Source: G963663735 sp963663735 (GTDB lineage: Bacteria > Acidobacteriota > UBA6911 > RPQK01 > JAPXNP01). Taken from it: a DNA stretch of 64,000 nt. The position numbers were made by a program, and so were the translations under genes. The notes under the pieces were generated by a model. It was not told where the DNA came from, ran no database searches, and saw only the letters and a list, made by a program, of their open reading frames with translations. The stretch is from positions 1,178,001-1,242,000 of the forward strand of contig CAXXHN010000001.1 in NCBI GenBank assembly GCA_963663735.2, written 5' to 3'. Below are positions 44,338 to 52,761 of the stretch, piece by piece. Numbering within the stretch: the stretch's first letter is position 1; the number at the start of each line of letters is the position of its first letter.

Positions 44338-45891
44338 ATGGTGCAGTCTAGAGATAAAATCGCTGACCTGGCAGAAAGGCAAAGCCGGATTGTTGACACC
44401 GGTGCTTCTCAGCAGGCCATGAAACAGCATGAAAAAGGCAAACTTACCGCACGGGAGCGTATAGATCTTTTTTTTGATGAAGGTTCATTCAACGAAATCG
44501 ATCTTTTCGTTGAACACCGGAGCCTCGATTTCGGACTCGAAAGCAAAATGATTCCCGGAGACGGCGTAATCACTGGTCATGGACTGGTCGGCGGGCGTCC
44601 GGTTTTTGCATATTTTCAGGATTTCACCGTTCAGGGCGGTTCTCTCGGAGAAATGCATGCCAGTAAAATCTGTAAACTGATGGACAAGGCTGCCCTGGCC
44701 GGGCTGCCTGTCATTGGATTTAATGATTCAGGCGGGGCCCGAATACAGGAAGGCATCGATGCTCTATCCGGCTTTGGGAATATTTTTTTCCGGAATGCCC
44801 GATTGTCAGGAGTTATCCCCCAGATATCAATGATAATGGGTCCCTGCGCGGGAGGGGCAGTTTATTCCCCGGCGATGACTGACTGGGTTTTCATGGTGAA
44901 ACAGACCAGCCACATGTATATCACCGGACCGGCGGTAATCCGCACGGTAACCGGAGAGGAAACGTCCCACGAAGATCTGGGAGGAGCCCTTGTCCACAAC
45001 ACCAAAAGCGGCAATGCCCACTTTGCTTGCGAAGACGAAAAGGACGCCATCAGCGGTCTTAAAACCCTGTTAAGCTTTCTCCCCAATAACAATATGGAAG
45101 AGCCTCCATGCATACCAACAACGGATAATCCCCTCCGGATCTGCCCGGAACTGGACGCCATAATCCCGGAAGACTCCAAAACCGGTTATGACATGAAGGA
45201 CGTTATCCTCAGCATTGTTGACCATGGAGCTTTTTTTGAACCCCATCAATATTATGCTGAGAATATTATTACGGCCCTGGCTCGTTTGAACGGACGGCCT
45301 GTCGGAATAATCGCCAGCCAACCTCAATACCTGGCAGGATGCCTGGACATAAATGCTTCGGATAAGGCCAGCAGATTTATCAGGACCTGCGACGCATTCA
45401 ATATTCCCCTGATCACACTGGTTGATGTGCCCGGCTATTTACCAGGGGCTGACCAGGAATGGGGAGGAATCATAAGGCATGGAGCCAAGCTGCTCTGGAG
45501 TTATTCAGAAGCCACCGTACCCAAGCTTACAGTGATTACACGAAAAAGTTATGGCGGCGCCTATATCGCGATGTGCTCCCGCCATCTCGGAGCTGATATG
45601 GTCTACGCCTGGCCCACAGCCGAAATTGCTGTGATAGGCGCGGAAGGTGCCGTCGATATTATTCATCGGGGAGAGATGAAGGAGTCGAAGAGGCCTGAAG
45701 CCCTGCGCCTGCAAAAAATTGAGGAATACCAGGATCTTCTGTGCAACCCTTATATTGCCGCAAAAAGGGGTTATATTGACGCCGTAATCAAACCGGGAGA
45801 AACCAGGATGAAACTGATAGCCGCTCTGGAGTTGATGAAAGGCAAAAGCGATACTCTCCCCCCAAAGAAACACGGGAACATTCCTCTATAA
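44338..45891 (+). CDS. Acyl-CoA carboxylase/decarboxylase carboxyltransferase subunit (PccB/MmdA-like)
   Basis: 517 residues from the ATG at 44338, with GGAGG just upstream (a TTG at 44323 is also in frame). The two crotonase-like halves are clear: KLTARERIDLFFDEGSF, FNDSGGARIQEG, GPCAGGAVYSPAMTDW, and the C-terminal VDVPGYLPGADQEWGGI and KSYGGAYIAMCS. It moves carboxyl groups between carboxybiotin and an acyl-CoA such as propionyl-CoA/methylmalonyl-CoA. It is the first gene of an operon with a small protein, a biotin-bearing carboxyltransferase and biotin ligase, so it is more likely a transcarboxylase or decarboxylase part than a classic PCC, since no biotin carboxylase is present. Confidence 0.92.
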   Translation: MVQSRDKIADLAERQSRIVDTGASQQAMKQHEKGKLTARERIDLFFDEGSFNEIDLFVEHRSLDFGLESKMIPGDGVITGHGLVGGRPVFAYFQDFTVQGGSLGEMHASKICKLMDKAALAGLPVIGFNDSGGARIQEGIDALSGFGNIFFRNARLSGVIPQISMIMGPCAGGAVYSPAMTDWVFMVKQTSHMYITGPAVIRTVTGEETSHEDLGGALVHNTKSGNAHFACEDEKDAISGLKTLLSFLPNNNMEEPPCIPTTDNPLRICPELDAIIPEDSKTGYDMKDVILSIVDHGAFFEPHQYYAENIITALARLNGRPVGIIASQPQYLAGCLDINASDKASRFIRTCDAFNIPLITLVDVPGYLPGADQEWGGIIRHGAKLLWSYSEATVPKLTVITRKSYGGAYIAMCSRHLGADMVYAWPTAEIAVIGAEGAVDIIHRGEMKESKRPEALRLQKIEEYQDLLCNPYIAAKRGYIDAVIKPGETRMKLIAALELMKGKSDTLPPKKHGNIPL

Positions 45892-45901
45892 GGATCCCCT
45901 A

Positions 45902-46243
45902 TTGAACAGAAAAAAAGAAGCCGCTCTGACAGGTGTCGTTTATTATCTCCTTGAGGAGGAACAGGAGCTCACCGGAGTAGATGGTGAAAACAGTCCCGGC
46001 CCCGGGATTCCTGCCTGGTCTCAAGGCAGCAGGAACCTGTCCGCGGAGATGCGCCGGATGATTCAGAGCAGAAATTTCAGCCCCCCGGCCGGTTGCTTCC
46101 CTGTTATGGGAAAAAGGACTCGCAATGGAAGCCCTGCTTTGAGCATGACTCAAAAAAAAGTGGAACACCAGATCAGGCTGACCGGATACACTGCAAAAAA
46201 ACGGAACCTCAGCAGCCGCAGAAAGTGGAACTCAGGGAGTTAG
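45902..46243 (+). CDS. Small protein of the biotin carboxyltransferase operon, function unknown
   Basis: 113 residues from a TTG at 45902 with AAGGA upstream, 10 bp after the carboxyltransferase stop and 8 bp before the next gene. It begins MNRKKEAALTGVVYYLLEEE, resembling the short helical N-terminus of small proteins found between carboxyltransferase and biotin-carrier genes; the rest is Pro/Arg-rich and basic. There is no clear membrane helix, so it is not an obvious OadG/MmdD gamma subunit. A structural or assembly role is inferred from position only. Confidence 0.55.
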   Translation: MNRKKEAALTGVVYYLLEEEQELTGVDGENSPGPGIPAWSQGSRNLSAEMRRMIQSRNFSPPAGCFPVMGKRTRNGSPALSMTQKKVEHQIRLTGYTAKKRNLSSRRKWNSGS

Positions 46244-46251
46244 TTTAAGAT

Positions 46252-48144
46252 ATGATTTTTTTTAAAAAGAAAAGAAAGAAAATCGATGTTATGCTGACCG
46301 CATTCCGGGATGGATTCCAGTCCGTTTACGGAGCGCGTGTCCTAACCAGGGATTTCCTGCCCGCTTTACCAGCCGCGGTTGATGCCGGAATAACCCACTT
46401 TGAAGCGGGTGGAGGGGCCAGGTTCCAGTCACTCTTCTTTTACTGCAATGAGAACGCATTTGAGATGATGGATTCCTTCAGGGAGGCAGTCGGGCCGGAA
46501 GCCAACCTGCAGACACTGGCCAGGGGAGTCAATGTAGTCGGCCTGGATTCCCAAAGCAGCGACATAATAAAACTGCATGCCCAGCTTTTCAAAAAGCACG
46601 GAATGACTACCATCAGGAACTTTGATGCCCTGAATGATGTGGACAATCTTGATTACAGCGGACGATGCATTGTAGATGCCGGATTAAGACACGAAATCTG
46701 TATTACCATGATGGGATTGCCATTGGGTCTTAGCGGAGCCCATGATCCGGAATTTTACCAGCGGGTACTGCAAGACATCCTGGATGCAGAAATTCCTTTT
46801 GATTCTCTCTGCTTTAAAGATGCTTCGGGGACGACATCCCCAAAAACAGTTCATGAAACCATCAAAAAGGCCCGTTCCAGGATTCCCGGAGGTACGCCGA
46901 TACGTTTCCATACTCATGAAACTGCGGGGATAAGCATTGCTACCACCATGGCCGCTCTCGAAGCAGGTGCAACCGGCATAGACTGCTCCATGGCACCCTG
47001 TTCGGGCGGCACCGGCCAAATGGATATTATGGTAATGTGGCATGCCCTTGAAGGTTCCGATTACGACCTGGGACTTGATATCAAGAAACTGATCCGGGCT
47101 GAAAAATCTTTCAAGGAGGCCATGAATGAATATGTTGACTTCCCTGAGGCATCCCGGGTCGAACCCATGATTTTTGATTCTCCCATGCCTGGCGGGGCCC
47201 TGACGGCAAACACCCAGATGATGAGGGATAACGGCATCCTGGACAGGTACCCTGAGGTCATAGAGAACATGGCCGAAGTGGTCAAAAGAGGAGGGTTCGG
47301 TACCTCCGTAACTCCGGTATCACAGTTCTATTTCCAGCAGGCCTTTAACAATACCATGGCCGGACCCTGGGAAAAGATCGCCGAAGGATACGGTAAAATG
47401 GTACTGGGATATTTTGGGAAAACCCCGGTTCCTCCTGATCCTGCCATTGTCGCCCTGGCAGAGAAACAGCTGGGTCTGGAACCTACAACACGGAGTCCCA
47501 GGGAAATGAATGATGAAAATCCCGCCAAGGGAGTGTCCGCGGCAGAGGTTATGCTCCAGGAAAACGGGCTTCCTGTCACTCCGGAAAATATATTCATTGC
47601 CGCCACCTGCAAGGAAAAAGGCATTATTTTCCTGAAAGGAGATGCTGTAGAGAATGTCCGCAAGAAAACAGCGGAAAATGGAAACAACAAAAAGCGATCC
47701 TATCCTGACAGCATCCCCGCTAAACCTGAAAACATCCGGGGCTTTGATGTATATGTTGACGGTGAATACTTCAAAGTGGAGGTTAATGATCCCAGGTCCA
47801 CCTCCCAGCAAGTCTTCAAAAAACCATTCCCCGATCCAGGTCACCGCAACAGTGCTTTGCATACCCGTACCGACAGCTTCAGGATTGACACGGCTGATCC
47901 CACATATGCGCCCACTAAAAAAGGTGAGGTGGCTGTGCGGGCCCCGCTTCCAGGGATATTGATCAGGTATGAAAAAAAGGTCAAGGACCGGGTAAAAGCA
48001 GGGGAAACAATAGCCGTTATTGAAGCCATGAAAATGAATAACAATATTCACTCTCCCTGTGACGGCGTCATTGTAAAAACCCCCATAAAGCCCGGGAAGA
48101 ACCTGGACAAAGGGAGCGTCATCTGCATAATCAAAACATCCTGA
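46252..48144 (+). CDS. Pyruvate/oxaloacetate carboxyltransferase with biotinyl domain (OadA/PycB-like)
   Basis: 630 residues. The HMGL-like barrel (about 10-280) contains TAFRDGFQSVYGARV, a variant of the usual RDxHQS, CFKDASGTTSPKT and RFHTHETAGISIAT; a conserved PYC_OADA domain follows (about 300-470), then a linker and a biotinyl domain with the biotin Lys594 in EAMKMNNN. It transfers CO2 between oxaloacetate/pyruvate and carboxybiotin. With the PccB/MmdA-like subunit it could form a methylmalonyl-CoA:pyruvate transcarboxylase (propionate pathway); no membrane Na+-pump subunit is in the window. Confidence 0.92.
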   Translation: MIFFKKKRKKIDVMLTAFRDGFQSVYGARVLTRDFLPALPAAVDAGITHFEAGGGARFQSLFFYCNENAFEMMDSFREAVGPEANLQTLARGVNVVGLDSQSSDIIKLHAQLFKKHGMTTIRNFDALNDVDNLDYSGRCIVDAGLRHEICITMMGLPLGLSGAHDPEFYQRVLQDILDAEIPFDSLCFKDASGTTSPKTVHETIKKARSRIPGGTPIRFHTHETAGISIATTMAALEAGATGIDCSMAPCSGGTGQMDIMVMWHALEGSDYDLGLDIKKLIRAEKSFKEAMNEYVDFPEASRVEPMIFDSPMPGGALTANTQMMRDNGILDRYPEVIENMAEVVKRGGFGTSVTPVSQFYFQQAFNNTMAGPWEKIAEGYGKMVLGYFGKTPVPPDPAIVALAEKQLGLEPTTRSPREMNDENPAKGVSAAEVMLQENGLPVTPENIFIAATCKEKGIIFLKGDAVENVRKKTAENGNNKKRSYPDSIPAKPENIRGFDVYVDGEYFKVEVNDPRSTSQQVFKKPFPDPGHRNSALHTRTDSFRIDTADPTYAPTKKGEVAVRAPLPGILIRYEKKVKDRVKAGETIAVIEAMKMNNNIHSPCDGVIVKTPIKPGKNLDKGSVICIIKTS

Positions 48145-48146
48145 CC

Positions 48147-48899
48147 ATGCCTGGATATTCAATAACCCGTATCCCAGTGGTGAATTCAACCAATGAAACT
48201 GCCATGCAGCATCTGGATTTGTATCCGGACCGGCACATAATCGCAGCTGAAATCCAGACCCGCGGGCGGGGAAGACTCGATAGAGCCTGGATTTCGGATA
48301 TCCCTGGCAATATTTATATCACCATAGTCCTGAAACCGGATTGCCCCGCAGTATCCGAAAGCCCCCTGGTAAATATTTCACAATACATGTCTGTCTGCAT
48401 CTGCTATGAACTCGAATTCCACGGAATCAGTCCCAGCCTGAAATGGCCTAATGACATCCTGGTTAATGGGAAAAAAATCGGAGGAATCCTCTGTCAGACG
48501 AGCCTCCTTGGAAACCGACTGGCAGGATTTGCCCTTGGAACCGGGATAAACCTGAACATGAGCAGCGGAGATCTTCTCCGGATTGATCAGCCAGCCACAT
48601 CACTTAATCTTTTAACCGGATCTCCGGTAGACAGGGACCTTTTTCTTAATCGGCTGGCTGAGAGATTTTTCAGCGGTTATGATAAATTCATGGAAAAGGG
48701 ATTTTGTTCCATTCTTGAACCATATCGCCAAAGAAGCTTATTCCTCGGAAGCAGAATCAGGGTTCGCCTGCCTGGATCAGAGTTGACCGGAACAGCAACA
48801 CACTTTACTGACAAGGGATGCCTGGTTTTGGAAACCACCGGAGGAGATAAACAGGTTATAAGAGCCGGGGATGTTCAGATAGTTGCATGCGGCGGGTGA
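48147..48899 (+). CDS. birA: Biotin--protein ligase, monofunctional
   Basis: 250 residues starting two bases after the upstream stop. The ligase motifs are AAEIQTRGRGRLDRAWIS, LKWPNDILVNGKKIGGIL and GTGINLN, followed by a C-terminal SH3-like domain (about 200-250). The N-terminal DNA-binding domain of bifunctional BirA is absent, so it should not act as a repressor. It would attach biotin to Lys594 of the neighbouring biotinyl domain. Confidence 0.94.
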   Translation: MPGYSITRIPVVNSTNETAMQHLDLYPDRHIIAAEIQTRGRGRLDRAWISDIPGNIYITIVLKPDCPAVSESPLVNISQYMSVCICYELEFHGISPSLKWPNDILVNGKKIGGILCQTSLLGNRLAGFALGTGINLNMSSGDLLRIDQPATSLNLLTGSPVDRDLFLNRLAERFFSGYDKFMEKGFCSILEPYRQRSLFLGSRIRVRLPGSELTGTATHFTDKGCLVLETTGGDKQVIRAGDVQIVACGG

Positions 48900-48993
48900 C
48901 AGGTAGCGTACTGGCATTACAGCCGCAGGTTGCAGGTAGCGCTTCAGGTGGATACTCTGCGCTCTGGCATGGACTTTCCCCTTATCTAAAAAA

Positions 48994-49023
48994 GACACCC
49001 CCCTGAGTCCTCAGGAGGGTGTC
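48994..49023 (-). terminator. Terminator of the Gfo/Idh operon
   Basis: Arms GACACCCCCCTGAG and CTCAGGAGGGTGTC pair over 14 bp with one mismatch and a tiny loop. On the minus strand it is followed by TTTTTT. It lies about 50 bp after the stop of the Gfo/Idh gene; the plus side lacks a T-run. Confidence 0.8.
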
Positions 49024-49071
49024 TATGATTTACCGCCCAGCTTGAAAAAAGCAGCCAGCCGGCACTATTTC

Positions 49072-50406
49072 TTACAGCTTTGGTTCCCATCCCGGTTCAT
49101 ATGTCCTGTTCCAGTAACCCATGGCCTCACTGTCATTAAGAATGTGGCCGTCCGCGGGATTTACATCAAGGCTTCTCTTCAGGTCCTGGGCAATATTTCC
49201 AAGATGGCACAACATGGTGCTTATTGAACCATCTTCAATAGGAGCATTAAGTTTTTCCTGTTTAACAATGGCGTTGACGAAGTTACCCATGTGACTGACG
49301 GTCAAGGAATCAAACCCGGTGGTGTCGGCGGTTGAACCCGAAGTGCCGGGATCATCCTCCTCGAGGTGTTTAAGTACGTTATCATCAAGATCGTAAAGGA
49401 TGTAATTACCGCGGTCGAGCAAAATTGAACCTTTGGTTCCATGAAGGGTAACTCCCCTGCTTTTTCCGTAGTGATCAAGCCCGTTGCAGCTTCGGCCCTC
49501 CCAGGCGATCATTTTTCCTCCCTCAAACTCATAACTGGCCAGTTGGGTGTCAAAATATTCCCAGTCATCATCCTTAAAATGCAGGCGCCCACCTGTCGAG
49601 ACTACACGGGATGGAAAATCCACTCCCAGGGCCCAACGGCATATGTCAATTTCATGAGTTCCGTTATTATGGATCTCCCCGGTGCCCCAGTTCCTGAACC
49701 AGTGCCAGTTGTATGGATGCACATTGTCACGGTAATCTTCACGAGGGGCCGGGCCTTGCCACAGGTCCCAGTTCAGGTAATCAGGTACAGTCACCACCTT
49801 GCCAGTGCCGATTGAGGCTCGTGTGTTGGAGTACCAGGCCTTGCCCATATAAACATTGCCGATTATGCCTTCACCTATCTCCTTGATAGCCAGGTTCGAA
49901 GTCACTGATGACCTTTGCTGGTTACCCATCTGGCAGACCATGCCATACTTTTTCCGTACATTCACCAGGAGCTCATTTTCATGAGGATTGTGGCTGCAGG
50001 GTTTTTCTACATACACGTGTTTTCCCGCCTGCATCCCCATGATAGCCATGGGAGCGTGCCAGTGTTCCGGAGTCGCCACTGCTATGGCATCAATATCTTT
50101 ATTTTCCAGAAGTTTTCTGAAATCAGTGTCTGACTCAGGCTGGTAACCCAGTTCTTTTCCGCAGTAGGCGAGGTGGTCCTGCAGGATCTTCCTGTCCACG
50201 TCACAGACATGGCTTATCTTGATATTTTTGTTATAACCCGCTGCTTTCGTCAGCGCTTTAGCCCTGCCATTGGTTCCGATGATTGCCAGGTTAACCCGGT
50301 CATTCGCACCCAGGGGTTGAGAAAAACCGGTCATTGATAAAGCGGCTGCTCCGGCAGCACCTAAAGAGGTTGTTTTAATAAAATTTCGCCGTTTCATTGT
50401 AGACAT
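49072..50406 (-). CDS. Tat-exported Gfo/Idh/MocA family oxidoreductase
   Basis: 444 residues. The N-terminus is a twin-arginine signal (KRRNFIKTTSLGAAGAAALS). The Rossmann motif is NLAIIGTNGRAK, the catalytic EKP is in HVYVEKPCSHN, and the C-terminal domain has WHWFRNWGTGEIHNNGTHEID. Tat-exported enzymes of this group carry bound NAD+ and oxidise sugar hydroxyls, often at C3. It follows the double-DUF1080 lipoprotein gene by 15 bp, so the pair likely oxidises and cleaves a glycoside in the periplasm. The ATG at 50397 is an equally possible start. Confidence 0.88.
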   Translation of the reverse strand: MSTMKRRNFIKTTSLGAAGAAALSMTGFSQPLGANDRVNLAIIGTNGRAKALTKAAGYNKNIKISHVCDVDRKILQDHLAYCGKELGYQPESDTDFRKLLENKDIDAIAVATPEHWHAPMAIMGMQAGKHVYVEKPCSHNPHENELLVNVRKKYGMVCQMGNQQRSSVTSNLAIKEIGEGIIGNVYMGKAWYSNTRASIGTGKVVTVPDYLNWDLWQGPAPREDYRDNVHPYNWHWFRNWGTGEIHNNGTHEIDICRWALGVDFPSRVVSTGGRLHFKDDDWEYFDTQLASYEFEGGKMIAWEGRSCNGLDHYGKSRGVTLHGTKGSILLDRGNYILYDLDDNVLKHLEEDDPGTSGSTADTTGFDSLTVSHMGNFVNAIVKQEKLNAPIEDGSISTMLCHLGNIAQDLKRSLDVNPADGHILNDSEAMGYWNRTYEPGWEPKL

Positions 50407-50421
50407 AATAAAAGCTCTCTA

Positions 50422-51774
50422 TTATTCAGATTTAATTTTTATGTTGCGGAAAGAAACCTGGTTACCATGATCCTGCAGCAGGATATGCCCCTCTTCCCAT
50501 TCGCCAAACCCAGGCCAGATCTTATACTTGCTCTCCTTGACCAGTTCTTTGAATTCCGGTGTATTCCGCTCATACTCCAAAACCCTGCGCCCATTCAACC
50601 AATGTTCAACATGGTTACCCTTCGAAACTATCCGGGCGTGATTCCATTCTCCGACAGGATTAGGAAACCGGTTCTCCGGTTTTATCAGGTCGTAAAGAGC
50701 AGCCATGGTTCGGATTCCTTCACTTCTGCCTAGTTTTGCGTCAGGATGCAGTTCATCATCCAGGATCTGGTACTCCAGGCCGATGGCTGAACCCTCCGTT
50801 TTATTCAAGCCGGTATCAACAAAATATTTTATTCCGCTGTTAGCACCCGGGGTTATCATGAAATCCACAAGCAGGTCAAAATCGCTGTATTGTTCAATGG
50901 TTACTATGTCGCCTCCGGCACGAGATTCCGCCCCTCCTGAATCCAGGACAGTAAGTTCTCCGTTGCTTATTTCCCAGCCTTCTTCAGGAAATCCCTCCAG
51001 CTTGGCGCCTCTCCAACCATCGGTTGATTTGCCATCCCAGAGCAATTTCCATCCCCAGTCTTCTTCACTAAAAGTAAGTTTATTCAGGTTGTCCCGAACC
51101 GGGAGGTCCATGGGTTTGGAGTAAAGTCCAGGCTGATCTGTTATTATCCTTATATTCCTCCAACGGATATTAATTCCTTCTTTTTCCCTATTGTCGTCAA
51201 TACCGTGTACCTGCAGGGCAATGAATCCCTCACGGGTCATGTCGTCAAGCAAATGCGCTGTCGGCACCCCATTAACCCAGACCTTGAATATGTCACCGAT
51301 AGCTTCCACCCGTACCTTATTCCAAGCCTTCTGCCTGTATGCAGCCTGTGCTTCAGGCATGTCCTTCAACGGGTAAAGCCATCCCCGGCGGGCTTCATCA
51401 TAGATACCGCCGGTCCAGGCCCTTTCGGAAGGATCAATTTCTATCTGGTATCCATGAACCCGGCTGTTGTCATATTCAGGAAAACTGTTGCTCCGGATCT
51501 GAACCCCTGAATTAGTATCAGCATCCAGCTTAAACTCATATTCAAGGATAAAATCAGAATAGTGCTTATCCGTACAGAGAAAGGTATTGGGGGTCTGAAG
51601 AACGGTTGTCCCCACGACAGCACCGTCTTCAACTTTATAAGTGGCCTCTCCACCCAGCCTGGTCCATCCGTCCAGGTTTTCTCCATTAAAAAGATCCATC
51701 CATGGAGCCGTATCCTTAGGTGCGCATCCGGCCAGGGAAACTACAAACATCAGGGTTAAAGTTAAATGTTTCAT
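50422..51774 (-). CDS. Lipoprotein with two DUF1080 (3-keto-disaccharide hydrolase) domains
   Basis: 450 residues. Signal peptide with lipobox SLAGC (Cys near residue 17). The first DUF1080 domain begins MDLFNGENLDGWTRLGGEA (about 27-205), the second at about 240 (WKLLWDGKSTDGWRGAK) to the end (VSFRNIKIK). Each has the concanavalin-like strands and HGYQIEIDPSE or GLEYQILDDE. Members hydrolyse 3-keto-glycosides. Its gene is the first of a two-gene operon with a Tat-exported Gfo/Idh enzyme. The tandem domains may act together or one may bind substrate. Confidence 0.87.
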   Translation of the reverse strand: MKHLTLTLMFVVSLAGCAPKDTAPWMDLFNGENLDGWTRLGGEATYKVEDGAVVGTTVLQTPNTFLCTDKHYSDFILEYEFKLDADTNSGVQIRSNSFPEYDNSRVHGYQIEIDPSERAWTGGIYDEARRGWLYPLKDMPEAQAAYRQKAWNKVRVEAIGDIFKVWVNGVPTAHLLDDMTREGFIALQVHGIDDNREKEGINIRWRNIRIITDQPGLYSKPMDLPVRDNLNKLTFSEEDWGWKLLWDGKSTDGWRGAKLEGFPEEGWEISNGELTVLDSGGAESRAGGDIVTIEQYSDFDLLVDFMITPGANSGIKYFVDTGLNKTEGSAIGLEYQILDDELHPDAKLGRSEGIRTMAALYDLIKPENRFPNPVGEWNHARIVSKGNHVEHWLNGRRVLEYERNTPEFKELVKESKYKIWPGFGEWEEGHILLQDHGNQVSFRNIKIKSE

Positions 51775-52369
51775 TGCGTGTTTTTCTTAAGAGTTAAATT
51801 GTTGTTATTCATTCGCAAGAATCCGAAGATGCCGCGACCCGTATTCAGACACAGGATTTTCCCGCCTGGTAATAACATTTTCTGTATATACAGGCGTCCG
51901 GGACGGATCGCATCCAGGTTTTTTGCGCCCCCCAACCTGTTTCCTTTTTTTGGAATCCCACACGTGACAGGATTTTTGCTCAGGTAAACAGATTTTCCAA
52001 CAGTATAATACCTGTCGTAATCAGAGTCGACCAAAAAAACCCGGGAAGGTCTCCGTATCTCCATATTTCGGGCGCTTTGCAGGGAGGAAGGGTCAGGCTG
52101 GTATGGCGGATCCCCCACCTCGCTACTTAACCCGATGAGAAATCCTGGTTAAAGGTTAGAATCTGAAAATTGCCGGGAGTGAATATCGATATCGGTGGCC
52201 TGCTCCTTAAGCTGTTGACTGTTACGGACCTGAAGCAGTAATACTCCCCATCGATATCGGTTCCGGTTTCCAATGAAACCAAAGGTTTTAATCCGCAGGA
52301 TACGGTTGCCAGAAACTTTGTTACTTTTTGCCTGTTCCGCGTTTTTCCCTTAACTGGGGATCACGAAGG
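51775..52369. other. Intergenic region upstream of the DUF1080 operon
   Basis: About 595 bp with no firm gene. A GTG-started 115-codon minus-strand frame (51771-52118) ends in an ATGA overlap with the lipoprotein gene but has no recognisable content. A perfect palindrome CTGTATATACAG lies at 51882-51893. Two direct copies of ATCGATATCGGT (52185-52196 and 52250-52261) flank a stretch with nested inverted pairs (GGGAGT...ACTCCC, CTGCT...AGCAG). Confidence 0.45.
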
Positions 52370-52672
52370 CTAGACTTTCAATTTTGCCTCAACGCTGTCT
52401 ATTTTTTCCCGCATGGTCTGCCTGCGGTCAGTGCGGGTCCCAATTTTAACTGTAGTTGAAATCCTGGGTGCCCCCATTTCATGCATGAGTTCATGGCACC
52501 TTTTAAGAGAGGCCATAACCTGGTCCCATTCACCTTCTACATTAGTTCCGTAAGCGTGCAGCTCTGGTTCCAGGCCAAATTCCAGGAATACTTTCTCACA
52601 GGCTGCCACATACCGTGAGACACTGACTCCCACTCCCATTGGAATTATGCAAAAATCTGCTATTGTCCACAT
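52370..52672 (-). CDS. MTH1187 family thiamine-binding protein
   Basis: 100 residues of the MTH1187/YkoF-like (DUF77) family: MWTIADFCIIPMGVGVSVSR, LHAYGTNVEGEWDQVM and STTVKIGTRTDRRQ. Members are small tetramer-forming proteins that bind thiamine or its hydroxymethylpyrimidine part. GGGAAG lies before the ATG. It is 89 bp downstream of a TonB-dependent receptor gene on the same strand, which hints at a link to vitamin uptake. Confidence 0.87.
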   Translation of the reverse strand: MWTIADFCIIPMGVGVSVSRYVAACEKVFLEFGLEPELHAYGTNVEGEWDQVMASLKRCHELMHEMGAPRISTTVKIGTRTDRRQTMREKIDSVEAKLKV

Positions 52673-52761
52673 ATTACTTCCCTGTTTCAGTTTATTATCT
52701 CATTCCTGGACTCATTATATTCTTTTCTTTTTATCAGCTTATCAGCTCATCGGTCATTTTT

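Noticed and set aside
45902..46243. OadG/MmdD gamma subunit of a sodium-pumping decarboxylase
   Set aside because: No clear membrane helix, and no beta pump subunit in the operon.
51882..51893. LexA/SOS box
   Set aside because: The palindrome is CTGT-N4-ACAG, not the CTGT-N8-ACAG of enterobacterial LexA, and no SOS gene is adjacent.
51771..52118. 115-codon ORF ending in an ATGA overlap with the DUF1080 gene
   Set aside because: GTG start with no family resemblance; the overlap may be chance. Kept only as a note in the intergenic entry.
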